Below are positions 32,391-44,575 of a DNA stretch of 64,000 nucleotides, one piece after another. Numbering within the stretch: the stretch's first letter is position 1; every line of letters starts with the position of its first letter. The position numbers and the translations under genes were made by a program. Below the pieces are notes generated by a model. The model did not search any database and was not told the origin of the DNA. It saw only the letters and a program-made list of their open reading frames with translations. This DNA is from Climacium dendroides (lineage: Eukaryota; Streptophyta; Bryopsida; Hypnales; Climaciaceae), in the NCBI GenBank assembly GCA_950106755.1, contig OX467082.1, positions 2,232,001-2,296,000 on the forward strand, in the 5' to 3' direction.

Positions 32391-34703
32391 GGAAGCACAC
32401 TCAGGAACTGCAGGCAAGAGCCATGGAAGAAGGAAGAAGAGTATCCAGCCGAGCTCGTTACAGTATACGAAACGTGGGGATGCCCTGGAAGAGAGAACCG
32501 GGGAAGAGTTATCAGAGGATTATGAAGAGAAGGATAGCAAGGGACAAAGTAAGAGGAAATCTCTGAGAGCTCTAAAGTGGGGCAATCAACTTGCTTCACT
32601 GTCTCCTTCCCAGCTTCGGCAAGCTATCAGGTGGAACTTTGTTATTGCAATCAGTGCCGGAGCTGTGGGAAAGTAGACTAAGCCCCAGATTTTGGCACCT
32701 GTTTCCTCATATTGACGGTGGAAATGGCATTGAATTGGAGTGCCAGATTTTGTAATTTTGAGCATGGTGTTGGATAGGAGGCAAATAAGAGTCTGTCGTT
32801 CACCACGTTGTTCTTAAACGAACTCTGCAGGTGGGCATCGCTTGATGGGGAAGTCTACGACGCAGTCATGCTGGTCAAGGTAAAGTGGCATCCGCAATGT
32901 GCTTACTTCTGTTTACTTATATTTGACTGTGCCGGATTATGAATTATCAATAATTTTTCTATCAAGCTCTGTTCCTGGTTGTTGATGCGTTTCACTTTCG
33001 ATTGTTGGTGCGCAGTCACTGGGTCCTAACGTGCGAAATGGGAAGAGGCGGCAATTTAACTTCATAGGTAAAGACTTTTAACCCCGCATGGGAATTGGTT
33101 ACTAACGATGTGGTCTGTTTCCATTTGGAATCGAATGCGGATGCTGAATGTTATTGGAAACGTACACATATATACTTTTGGTTCGGTTACCTGCAAAGGT
33201 ACGTTAGTTTAAGGTAGAGAATTATGTTTGCGTCACTTTTAATGCATACTAACCCACGAAGGATTGCGATTTTGAGAGATGAACAGAGCTATGGGGAAAT
33301 GTTTGGGGTATAAGACCCAAATATATAGAGATTTGTTTTTATCACCATGTATGAATTTCCTATGCAATTTCAAAGTGGGAGGTTGTAGACCGCTATTGAA
33401 GGGACAACGGGCAACCCCATTTCTATGCAAAACTAATTGGTCAGAAATATTTAGCCAAGTCAAACTTACATCACGAGTTGTTGTTGGTAACCTGAGGTCA
33501 GTTTAGAAGACGGAATCAGGTCTCTAAATGATTTAGTATCCTCTACCTTACTCGACGAATTTTCCAGGCAGACACTCATGATTGTGTATGGTCCTCAGGG
33601 GGACTACTTCGAGAAGCTGATCCTGAATTAATGGAACAGGTCCTGACGGCGTGCCAAGATGGTGACCTTTCAGGCTTGATGGCAAGAACGAAACCAGAAT
33701 CAAGTGGTGATGAAATTGACGAGACTGAGACCAGTGATGAGAAGACAGAATATCTGTCTGAGGTGTGATATGGAATGTGAACTCGAATTTGAGATGGTTG
33801 ATATGATTTTCACTGCTGTAGTAAAAAACGCACCCTCAGCAGAAAGCCTAGCCATGTTACAGTTTGGCATGGTCTATGGTAGAATCTGCCATACGTGGCG
33901 TTACAATTGGCAGAGTCTAACGTAGCTAGGTTTCTTGAATACGTCTTGGAGGCGGGGTTTTCTACTAGTATGTACTTGAAGCGAATTGCTACTTGAAATA
34001 GTGACCTGTGACAGAGCGTTAGCGGTAGAAGCTAATCTGTTTCTAGCATTGCAACCCTTTTATCATAAAACCACGAAATGCTGATGAAGAGTTCATATTG
34101 GGTTGTCCTACTTGCAGGAGGAAAAGCTAGCCACACAGTGGCTGCAAGGCCTTTTGGGTGGTGATGAGGCTGTCAACAACGATGTCTTTTCAAGCACAAG
34201 TGATGTCTACTTTGACCGGCAGGTATGTTTGTTCGTCAACAAATATTTTATCCTCTCGTACCTGTTGTTGTGCTTTATACTGGTTGTTAAAATGATGAAT
34301 GGTTCATTTTAGTTTCATCAACTAACGAAACGCAAGAGGTCCAAATATACTTGATCATTATTCAGTCGCATTCCGATGATATCTGTTGACAAATAGAATG
34401 GAAGCTTAGGAATGATAAGATAAATGGCATCTCTGGGGATACCTTGACAGTGTAGATGGCAACTCGGACTTCAGGAAAAAATGCGAATCCTCTCCAGTAC
34501 AGTCCGGTTAGACTCATTGTAGTACACTAATAATTTCTTCAATGTTTTTTTTTCTTCTTCAGGAACTAAAGAAGCTATTGCGAATGGCGAAAGGAACCCA
34601 AAATTTACAGTCGACTGATAGATCAGTAGAAGCCACGAAGGCACACAACTCATTGTTTGAATTTTTATACGATCTTGCCCAGAGACGGCAAAATGGCGCT
34701 TGA
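32391..34703 (+). CDS. DarP/YjgA-like (DUF615) ribosome-associated protein, 5' end unresolved
   Basis: Six exons join in phase: 32391-32630, 32831-32879, 33016-33067, 33599-33762, 34118-34222 and 34563-34703 (TGA), all with GT-AG introns. The product has a charged Lys/Glu-rich lead, then W-G-N-Q-L-A-S-L-S-P-S-Q-L and A-I-R-W-A. R-R-Q-F-N-F-I-G-G-L-L-R follows across an exon junction, then D-P-E-L-M. The C-part has W-L-Q-G-L-L-G-G-D and F-D-R-Q-E-L-K-K-L-L-R-M-A, then L-F-E-F-L-Y-D-L-A. This order matches DUF615, the bacterial YjgA/DarP family that acts late in 50S ribosomal subunit assembly. A plant nuclear copy would probably serve the plastid ribosome (inference). An acidic Glu/Thr/Ser insert in the fourth exon is unlike the compact bacterial proteins. 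The first visible exon needs an upstream exon ending with two bases of a codon. Confidence 0.7.
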
Positions 34704-35673
34704 TCATTTGATTTTTTTTATTCGTGTCTTCTCATTTAGATATCACGTTTCAATTGTTTGATGGGTTATTACTGATATGGTATTGTGTTAATCCTATTTT
34801 AATGTTTTCTTAGTACTGAAATGGCTTTGCTTGAAAGTTTAATATTGAAACAATTGATAATCACATGGTGAGGGACTTTTGGGATGAAGATTGTGTTCGC
34901 ATAGGGTCAAGTGGCTCTTAGAATGTGTGGAGTGGCTACTTTGGCAATTTGGGCATTTAGGGGTTTATGCCAAGGAATGGACACACAAACATTAATCCAT
35001 CCATTAAATTAGGTTGTTTGTTTGTTTGTTTGTTTTTAATATAAGAAATTAGAGTTTTTCAATGTCTAAGTTGATGAATTTTAAGTGATGTTGAAATTAA
35101 CAACTCTTGTTTTTATATCAATAATGATGTTCAATGTAACATTGATCAAGATGTTTATGTTACATTGATGTTCAATGTAACATATTGATCAGGATTTTGG
35201 GAGACCTACAATCACAAATAGATGCCTATGCCTCAAATCTTTGAAAATTTATAAGTAATTCAAAAATGCTTGGAAAAATATAAATTCACTTGTGTTGAGT
35301 TCCACATCTATTTTTCTTTCTCTGAAAAATGGTGTAAAAATGTTTCTATTCACAAAAACCTATGAAAAAAATGGACCAACCCTTAAAAAGTTGCTTTTAG
35401 AGCCTCCTACCTTACAGCATTTAGTCATGAGAGCTTAAGTTGATATGGGCACATCTATTTTTAGCACTTTGAAAATCTATAATTTATTCATTCAATGTCC
35501 AAAAAATACATGCTAAGAAAACTTGGAATGCCTTCTTAACTCCCAAGATTTCTCAAGAATAGCTTCGACAAGATAATAATATGAACCATGTTTGAATGCT
35601 TATAGAAATGATTTTAGGTGTAAGTACCTTCACCAGATTTTCATTCACTAGCGGACTATCTAATGACACCCTT
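34704..35673. other. AT-rich spacer between convergent genes
   Basis: Both neighbouring genes end toward this stretch. Near 35105-35195 the phrase TGTTCAATGTAACATTGATCA and its complement form a short inverted/direct repeat. A fragment at 35384-35415 (TTTTAGAGCCTCCTACCTTA) matches the end of the MITE at 52942-53275. Confidence 0.4.
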
Positions 35674-38600
35674 TCAGGCTAAGAGTCCGATACTTTGAGA
35701 AGAAACTGAAGAAGATGGAGATGCGGAAGAAGACGAAGTTGACCTGCAAACATTGTTCCAAGAGTTGGAATCGACCCAGTCAAACGCAATGGGGCCAAGG
35801 AATGGCGGCGGAATGCCGAAGGAGTCCACCAAATGAAGTGTTTGTGGCCGCAACTCAGCACACAGGGCAGCAACTTCTGCCTGAATCTTTTGTGACTGTT
35901 CTGGTGAGAGAATTCCATACCTGCCAATTCATCGAAAGTATTAATTAATAATGTACAATTATGAAGACTTACAAATCCACAAGTGGCATGCAAAATTGAA
36001 GAAGAGATGTGGAGTGATAAGCTTTTACAGTAACCACTTCCTTCTTCCTAGTTTTTGTTATGATTCTTATTTAGTTCTCCAAGATTTGACTGCTTCGCCA
36101 TCGTATCACCAAGATCATAGCCTTCTTTCTTAAGTCAAGTCCAACATCGCTTATTTTACGTGCACAATGTCACACAATCCTGTCTCGTTTTCATCCTTCA
36201 TGGTCACATGCTCATTCATTCACTAATTTGTCTGGAACTGAGATGGATGCAGTGGGGGAACCAACCAATCTTCAGTTCAAACCTCCTTATTCGCTGTCGA
36301 AACTGAACGTATTCTTTGAAAAAGGATTGTTGCAAATTTTGGAATGGGATACAGAATAACAGCATATCTGCAGAATTTAATTGAATTTTATTGGCAGAGA
36401 ATGCCTGAATCTTCCTAATAAGAAAGCGTACCGCAAGAAGACGGCCTCCTCGTCTGCAACTGACAACACGAACAGCGTTCGCAGCAATCCCAGCACCTGC
36501 TTCATGGAGCCAGCTTCCGCTTGTTGCTCTGCAGCCAGAGTACTTTCCAGAACTAGCCTCTCTGAGAATGCCTTCCCCAAATCCTCCGCCAGCTGATAGC
36601 TCTGTACATGATCCCAACAACAACAAAATTGACCTTATAATTGCCGGGAGTCCAGATATGGGCGTTCTTGATTGAGAACAACTTGGTGTTATCTCCAACA
36701 ATGCTCTGGAGCATTATCTAATCCATATTTGTGATCTTTGTTTTTTCGTGCTATTGACACTCAACTTGTACCTTGGGTCTCAAATGGGCTCCTTGAACAT
36801 GTGTTCACTAGTCAACCTTTGAAGTCGTCCAATCGAATGTTTGCTTTGTCAAAATATACAAGTAATGTGCAATTTCACTGCTTGCATTGGGTGAAAATCA
36901 AGGTGGGAAGCTAATCTGAAAACTTACCAACAGAAGCGCTTCGGTGGTAGACAGTCCCTTTGATATGAGTTCCTTGACCTGTAAGTCTAACCGTTCCAGT
37001 AAACCTCGCTCCCTCAGCCGGAACAGCGCCAGCTTTTCAATCAATTCAAGAACCAAAGTGATTCATTAATAACAGCTCAACCATAAATCATGAACTAGCG
37101 GAGCATAAATAGGACTTCCCAGTTCATTCTTTATCATGAATCTCCATCTCCTTACAACAACGTTTCTTATTTGGCGATACGAGCACACTACCAGATCAAA
37201 AAGTTGGCAGTCCCTCCAAATTTATTCACATTCGTTGGCCCTTGCTGCAGGTGGAATAATTTTTTTTTAAAATGGACACATGTTCAACATGAGATGCAGC
37301 GCCAAACGTCTAGCACGATGTTGGGTACAGAAAATGTGTCGAACAAGACAACCCTGAGTTCAATGTCAAGATCTGTAATGTTCCGCACAGGCTAGAAGGA
37401 TTAGAAGTGTTGGATGCTCTCAACGTCAATTTCGCTAAGAAATTTGTTTATTAAGAAGAAACGTTGCCGTAAGGTTAGGTTTAGGGTTTACGGCTTTCTT
37501 GCTTAACGAATTATGAAGCCTTACCTGAAAGTTGGAATCGCGGAGCGTCGAACTGTTTGCGTCGGGCAGGACAGGAGCAGGGTGATTGAAATGCTCAAGG
37601 CCCATGCCCTTCATGGGCCTGCCTTTCATGCGAGCCACAAAGTAATCCCCCAGCAATGCCTTGCTCACCTGCTGCATCAGCACATTGTTGTCTCCCTCAA
37701 ATGTCGACTGCACGTCATGCTCGGCTTTGAGCTGGCCTATACGATTCTCCGACTTCAAGCCTTGCCCTCCACATGCTTCCCGGCATTCCTGAAACCCACA
37801 TAACCGTGGTAGGGCTCATTTGCTTTTGCTGGTAAACGAAAGAAGATTCTAATGCACCAGATAATGTGTTGTTTCGGGGGAAATATTATCTAGATAGATG
37901 TACACCGTCGGGAAATTTGACTGACTGGCACTTTGGGGAACTTGGCAGGTTGGGTGCGTCATTCAATCAAATTTTCCCAAAACATGTCCAATCCAAATCT
38001 TGGTTGATTATTATTCAAAGGTTGACAACTAAAGAATGTAAAGAAGGAATGTGTGAAGAATAAGACATTCATACTGATTTGGGGGATCATAGAAATATGA
38101 GACAAACCTGAAGGGTGCGCATGGAGTGCCATGTAAACATGGCCTTGAACCCACTAGACATGACGTGAACAATCTTGATGTCGTTGGGATTTTTGTTGAA
38201 GTGCAATTTCTTCAAATCCAGTGCGGCAAAGTTCATAGCATATCTGCAGTTTCATCAAACATGCAATAGCGTCTCGTGAACATTTTCGTAACACACGAAA
38301 CATTGAACTTACATGGAAGGTTGAGCCTCACAAAAGCCCCTCCCACACCGATTATCAATTGTATTAATAAAAAAAATTAGAACTATTAAACCAATGCCAT
38401 TTCAATACTAAGAAAATCACTAAAACAATAAGAAAATCATGCTACGTCAATACTGCACAAAGACATTCAATTTCCACTAAAACAATTTCATTTCAGTATC
38501 AATCCATCAACAAGTTGAAACAACACCATTTCAGTACTAAAAAGACATTCAAAACATACCACAAGAGATATCAATTAAGTAGTGCAAACATAATACGAGG

Positions 38601-41600
38601 AGGATATGAGATTTGAAACTGCACGGAGCTTGTAATTGGTAGAAAAACTCTGCATAAAACTCATTGACTACTTAACGGATACTCGAACGAATAGAGAGAT
38701 TCTTTCGTGATGAGGATCACCGACATTATGAGCAAGTGGAGTTATCAAATTATTAATGTACATGAGAGTGTCGAAAGTCCTTACGTTTTGGCCAGAAGAG
38801 GCAGCAAGCGATGTTGGTGACTGGGGTAGTCCAGCAGGAGGACCTCAGGCTGGTGAATGGATTGAGAGAAGGCTCGCCTGGTCAAAGCATAGCGCAGGGC
38901 TGTTGCCAGACCCAGCTTGGCTTGGTTGATGGCACTCATGGCGATCGTCACTCGACCTGATGTGAGGGGAGCCATGAAAACACCGAATCTCTGTGTAGCA
39001 GCAACAACAAGATTAAAATACAAAAGGTAAAACAAATATAAAGCTACAAAACCTGGAAAAAAATAAAAATAAAAATAAAAAATAAACGAGAAAAACAAGT
39101 AGCACGGACCTTGAAGATCTCAGTCACGAGAATCCAAGCATGTTTGCTACTAATTGAGTAATAAGTGTCATAACATTCTATGATCTAGAGATTCCATGTC
39201 TTGAACCGGCCATGACACCTCACTGGAGGATGGAATGTAGTATTCCTTGTGGAGGAATTCGCGCCAGCTTATTACGCCAATTTATCTACTGTGATCTTGT
39301 TTGCTCATTTGTGGGCGGGTGTTAGGATGAGAATGGCTTGGAGGGTGACTTGAATGAATCCAACAAAGGTGAAAAAGAGACACAACAAATAAAAAGATGG
39401 CACCACAGCTTCTCAATCAGCAATCAAAATCTACCTCCTTATGGTGGATGAAATGAAAAAGCAAGCTAGAGTATCAAATCATACACTACCTGATCCGGAT
39501 TCTCGATTGAACACACGTATTGCCCATCTGGGGTGACATCGGCAACAGAGTTGAGCAAATTCTCTCGAGGAATCCTCACTTTGTCAAACCTGGTACGCAA
39601 TCATCCATCAATTCCGAGCTTGTTGCTCAGACTTCCAAAACAAGCCAACCCCTTTTTTAATATCAACTTCTCAGATCTGATCGCCTCTCTGTAGTAGTGC
39701 TTGCTCTTAGTCAAATTTTGAACTTGAAATGAATGAGGAGAATTCACTCACCAAATGCGCCCATTGTCAACACCATTCAATCCAGTTTTGTGACCACAGT
39801 CAGCAATTCGTACGCCCGGGCAGCAACGTCCTTGGGCATCACGGATTTGGCATACGAAGGCATGAACTCCTTCATTTCTCCCATTAATGAGGAGCTGGGA
39901 GAATACAACTGTGTGGGTAGCGTGCTGCAGGGATGCAAAAGAACAACAAAAATAATTTAAAAAATGCGTGTAAACCAACAGATTCAAGAAAGCACGCCGA
40001 ACACCCAACATGAAAAAAGAGTCCATTGGGGTAGTTCTAGTAATCCAATCACACGGGCGTAGGTAGAGAAAGCTTCTCGTTTAAGGTAAACTCCATGACA
40101 GACTTGTATAAGAAGCCACTAACAAGAAGCCAATGACCAATGGTTTAAACCCAAATTTGATCTTGTACAAGTTTTCAAAGAAACAATATCATTGTGGTTT
40201 GCAGCAGAACGACGGTCATGTTCATTAAGTTCGCTACAGGAAGTGCACCCAATTGCAACCTTTACCCCAAGCAATACCTAGAAATTCTTGCCTAAAATTT
40301 ATATATTAATTACAAGAACATACCCAATTTGAACATAAAAAGTCTATTATTGATTACAGGTACATTAAACTTTGGAAACTTTGCAAACGTTTAAGGTCAT
40401 AGAGCTCACCTTTGCAGCACCTCCTATCCAGTACTTTTGAGCTGATTCACAAGGAGTGTCGATAATAAACTCTTGGGTGGATGAATCATACGTGGTTAAC
40501 GTCTCAATTCCACGCACCTGATCATCAGCACCACATTCACTTCCATCACAACAAAGCTTCTCTACAGACATTCAAGATTAGCCATTCAATAGAATTAGAA
40601 TATTTCAGAAAATTTTAGGTCAAAATTTTTTGACCATGCATAGAGAGCCAGGGGAGCCCAGTGCCATTTCTGATACACCTCCAGACAATCAGCTTAGAAA
40701 CTTCATAACTTATTCATAAGGTGTCCAAAACACTACATGCTGAAGTGCGTTGGAATCCCTCTTTCGCAAAATTTTCAGAAAGTGAGCTTCCCAACTTACA
40801 TTACTGCCGTGTCCCAGCTCCGTCATTGCGAAGCACCCCATGACCTCCAGTTCCTCCGTCTTCTTCCCCCACCTCGCCCGATGCCTCTCCGTGCCCAGAA
40901 ACAGAATGGAGCCTCCCCAGAGATGGAAGTGCACGCCCAGCTTGATCACCAACGAGTGGTCAAATATCCCCAAAGTCTCGAAGAGCGCCGTCTGCTCCAA
41001 CGACTTCTCCAAAGAAGGTGGGGAGAACGAGTCCTTGAATAGTCCCTGTTGAACCAGAAAGTGGACGCGCTCCATAGTCTTCTCGCGCTGCTCGTCCATG
41101 GAAACGTTCAAATCTGGGCTAGCGAACACTTGGTCTTTGAGTGATCGCGAGATGAATAAGTTGGAGGTGAGCATTAAGTTGAAGGCATAGTCTCGGGTGG
41201 AGACGTCGTGGCCGTCGAGGAGCTGACGCATGGCCACTTTGTCGAAGGATGGGAGCCCTGTGCAGGCAGTGCAGGAGGTTTGGTGAGATTGAAGACTTAG
41301 AGGTTTTAAGAGAATTAGTTATGGAAACTTATGCTTCCTGTAGAAAACAAGCAATCTAAGTATGAGGTATTAACGGAAACGTCTATTCTGTTAAATTGGC
41401 GGTATTAATTATTCCATGGGATCATTCTGATAGTTAGACTACATTTGTTTGCAGTGCGGGTAGATATGCGAATTCATACGTATGCAAATTGCATTTCATC
41501 CACAATATTCTGCTCTGAACTCTCTGCGGGTGCCGGAAGTTTGTTGAGATTGGAGACTTGCGGGTTTGAAAGAGTGTTCTAGAAAGACAGGTCTAGGTCA

Positions 41601-42337
41601 ATCTCGTTAAATTGCCAAAATTTCAGCGAAATGGCGAGATTGATCCTCAAGATAGGAAGCAAATGAAATGATTTCGGGAGCTCGGAGGGGGCGAGGGTGG
41701 AAATCCTAGTTAGCGGTGCACAATGTTGAGTGGATTTGTAAATCTATTGGCACAGCAAGCTGCTGTAAATGTCAAAAATGGCACATAGAATACTGCCAAT
41801 TATACAGAACTGACGTTGATAAATGCTTGTTTCCCCTGCAGGAATGTCACTCAGTAGTTTCCCAGATGATTATTCCCACAAGGAAGGGGGAAATCGGGGA
41901 ACTTGAGTGGCACAACATTTCCTTGTGAACTGGGAATGGCAATTCGGGAGCCAGAAGCAGTCTCCTTGTGAGAAAAATGAGAAAGATTGAAATTTACATT
42001 GTGACACCCCTTACTGAATTGATCTGTACTTTCAGTCCCAGGGACAATGCGTTGGGAACATGGTTGAATTGAGTCTAAATTGATTTTGAACAAGTGAAGC
42101 TAGAATGTATCTGAATTAGACACTCGTACAAACCTCTTGTTGAACAACTTTGAGAAAAAGTTCTACAAAATCAGAATCAGAGCTGTTGTAGGATTATTTA
42201 CCAGAATTCGCCTCCGGGGGCTCGTAGGCCAAGCATTCCGAAGCTTGGACTGAAGACGCAGCAGGAACAGACTCCGCCAAGTGCTTGGTAAGAACTTGTA
42301 TCCGCCATGGCGCCCTATTGCTTCGGCACTCCGCCAT
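35674..42337 (-). CDS. ACX3: Peroxisomal acyl-CoA oxidase, ACX3-like, 700 aa, 11 exons
   Basis: Exons: 42337-42202, 41257-40800, 40517-40410, 39924-39752, 39589-39490, 38990-38785, 38243-38108, 37788-37525, 37032-36928, 36601-36432, 35920-35674. All junctions keep phase, introns are GT-AG and the total is 2103 nt. The enzyme makes the first, FAD-dependent step of peroxisomal beta-oxidation, passing electrons to oxygen as H2O2. The N-terminus carries a type-2 peroxisome signal R12-I-x5-H19-L20. The C-terminus (G-L-L-A) is not a type-1 signal. Family blocks seen: M-T-E-L-G-H-G-S-N in the FAD/substrate domain; [22 protein letters not shown]; and T-F-E-G-D-N-N holding the catalytic Glu. The N-terminal resemblance and type-2 signal point to the medium-chain ACX3 group rather than ACX1/ACX4. 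No break or missing key residue was seen. Confidence 0.93.
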
Positions 42338-43342
42338 TTCCACAAAAATTCTCCCAACACGGGCGCGGCACTCGCCTCACAGTTTGAGTACACAGGAGTA
42401 TCAGAACTTTCCCAGATAGTTTTGCAATACGAATGGGGGAATCAGAGAAGCTTGGTTGGAGCCACAAATTTCCCTATTGACTCACTGTAAACCGAATGGC
42501 AATCCGGAAACCAGAGATCATCTCCCTCTGTAGTTAATATCACCACAGCAAGAAGTATGAATTCAACTACCACCACCAGTCTCGTAACGCATCCAGCAAC
42601 TATTAAGCTATCGCCCCCTTGCACTCAGAAGCTTTCCCTAGCCTGTGATCGATCTCTACAAAACTTGCAACTAATCAAACATGTTGTTGACTGGAACCCA
42701 ATTCAATTGCATCGACGTCAGGCAACCGAACTAAACTACTGGCCACCAATTAATTCCTCACGACCTGGGATTCCATAGCCGGCGAAAGGGATTGGAATTT
42801 CAACATACTGATCAGCTGCTTGCCTAACTTATAAATCTCGGTCTAGAAATCACGCATGAATATCTGGGGTCCAGGATTTATGCTCCCGTTGACTACATCT
42901 GAGCTCTGACTTGCTAAAGATAGTCGATCATTCACCATCGAAAATCCGAATCACTAGAATTTCTAGCCACAACAATTGCGACAAATTCCTGCAAACGTGA
43001 GAAAACAATGAGAGAGGAGTACGTCAATGGGACGGAGGCAAGAGTAAGTAGTACGTTCGGTGGGCGTGCGGCCGGCAAATCGGACGTTCTTGTTGAATGG
43101 AATTTTTTACTTTCGGTATTGTAGAGTTCAGAATCTTGGGCAGCTACAGTTGACGAGCATTACACTCTACAGTCGTCAACACTGGTCAAAAGCTACTGTT
43201 GAATTTCGAAGCTGACACTTGGTTGATGTACGTACCAGTAATTTGATTCGGGATTGTAACGGCTACTTTTACAAGCTTCGGTTCCGTCTTATAACCAGCA
43301 GAAACGTGTGGAATTTGCGACAGTTACAAGGTTGGGCAGGGC
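42338..43342. promoter_or_regulatory. Upstream region of the ACX3-like gene
   Basis: No further gene assigned. It should contain the 5' untranslated region and promoter, but I see no unambiguous TATA box close to the start codon. Confidence 0.3.
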
Positions 43343-43550
43343 CTTCTCCTCATTGCCCCGTTTTGCCGGAAAACGCTGTGGAAATTTTTATTTGCAATCA
43401 GATGAATTCTTTTGCAAATTCTGAATTCAGATTTGCAATCAGCGGCCCCAAATTCACTGGGGGCAGTGTAGAAATATAAAAAATCATGGCAAAAAAAATA
43501 CGGGGGGGCTTTTTTTCACAATTAACCCTGGCTGGGGCAATGAAGGGGTC
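43343..43550. mobile_element. MITE family M1, copy 1
   Basis: The start CTTCTCCTCATTGCCCCGTTTT and end GGGGCAATGAAGGGGTC are imperfect inverted ends. The interior (GCAATCAGATGAATTC, CTGAATTCAGATTTGCAATC, CACAATTAACCCTGG) is shared almost base for base with 47136-47326. Confidence 0.75.
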
Positions 43551-43629
43551 CCTGGTCCTTCTTGGGCACCCAAGAAGAAATATAGATGAGAATTCTGTTA
43601 GAAATGGCAAAGTTTTGCATGATCTATAC

Positions 43630-44575
43630 ATGTAGGATGTTTGTTTTGTTTTGTTTGTTTGTTTGTCATGTTGAGATTTCTCGGACTGTGCGTCTTGGTA
43701 CCGTTGAAAAGCCCTCGGCGAGGAGGGGTGCACTGGCTTGGTTTCGTGGTGTTCCGACGTACGGTATGAAAGTTATGCATTTTGAGCTTTTGGGGTTCTA
43801 AAAAATTAGAAAATTACTTTTTCTTATATTTTGGTCACAATCTTGGTGCCTTCGGAAAGCTCTTAGCGAGGAGGGGTGTAGGAGCTTTGTTTTGTGGCTT
43901 GGCCTTCACACATACAATGTGAAAGTTATGCATTTTTGAGTTATTTTTTGTTCTAAAAAATTAGAAAATTACTTTTACTTATATTCTGGTCCCAATCTTG
44001 GTACCGTTGGAAAGCCCTCGGTGAGGAAGGGTGCACAAGTTTGGTTTCGTGGCATTCCAACTCACGGTGTGAAAGTTATTGAATTTTGAAGTATTTTTAT
44101 GAACTAAGTAATTAGAAAATTAGTTTTACTTTTGTTTTAATTGTGGCAATGGCACAGGGCTCTATACATTAAGACATGATGTTTGTTTTGTTTGTTTTGT
44201 TTGTTGTTTGTCACATTGAGATCTCCCAGACCGTGCATCCCCTAGTCATGTGCTTGGTACTATCAAAAAACCCTTAGTGAAGAGGGGTGCACTGACTTGG
44301 TTTCATGGTGTTTGGATGTACAGTATGAAAGTTATGCATTTTGAGTTATTTTTTATTCTAAAAAATTAGAAAATTACTTTTTCTTATATTTTGGTCACAA
44401 TCTTAGTACCGTCGGAAAGCTTTTGGCGAGGAGGGGTGCACAAGCTTCATTTTGTGGCATTCCGACTCATGGTGAGAAAGTTATGCATTTTCGAGTTGTT
44501 TTTGGTTCTAAAAAATTAGAAAATTAGTTTTACTTTTGTTTTGACTGTGGCATCGTCACAAGGCACACTAGTACA
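43630..44575. repeat. Array A of a ~150-bp tandem repeat (five units)
   Basis: Each unit carries GGTACCGTCGGAAAGCCC-like, GGCGAGGAGGGGTGCAC, GTGTGAAAGTTATGCATTTT and AAAAAATTAGAAAATTACTTTT in that order. Unit starts (GGTACCG or variant) lie near 43698, 43848, 44000, 44258 and 44406. A TGTTTGTTTTGTTTG leader followed by GTTGAGATCTC precedes the first unit and recurs near 44180. The same repeat with the same leader forms array B at 53640-54925. Confidence 0.88.

Noticed and set aside
42557..42778. 73-codon open frame upstream of the ACX3-like gene
   Set aside because: Overlaps the expected promoter/5' region, with no domain and no splice partner. Could be an upstream transcript but nothing supports it.
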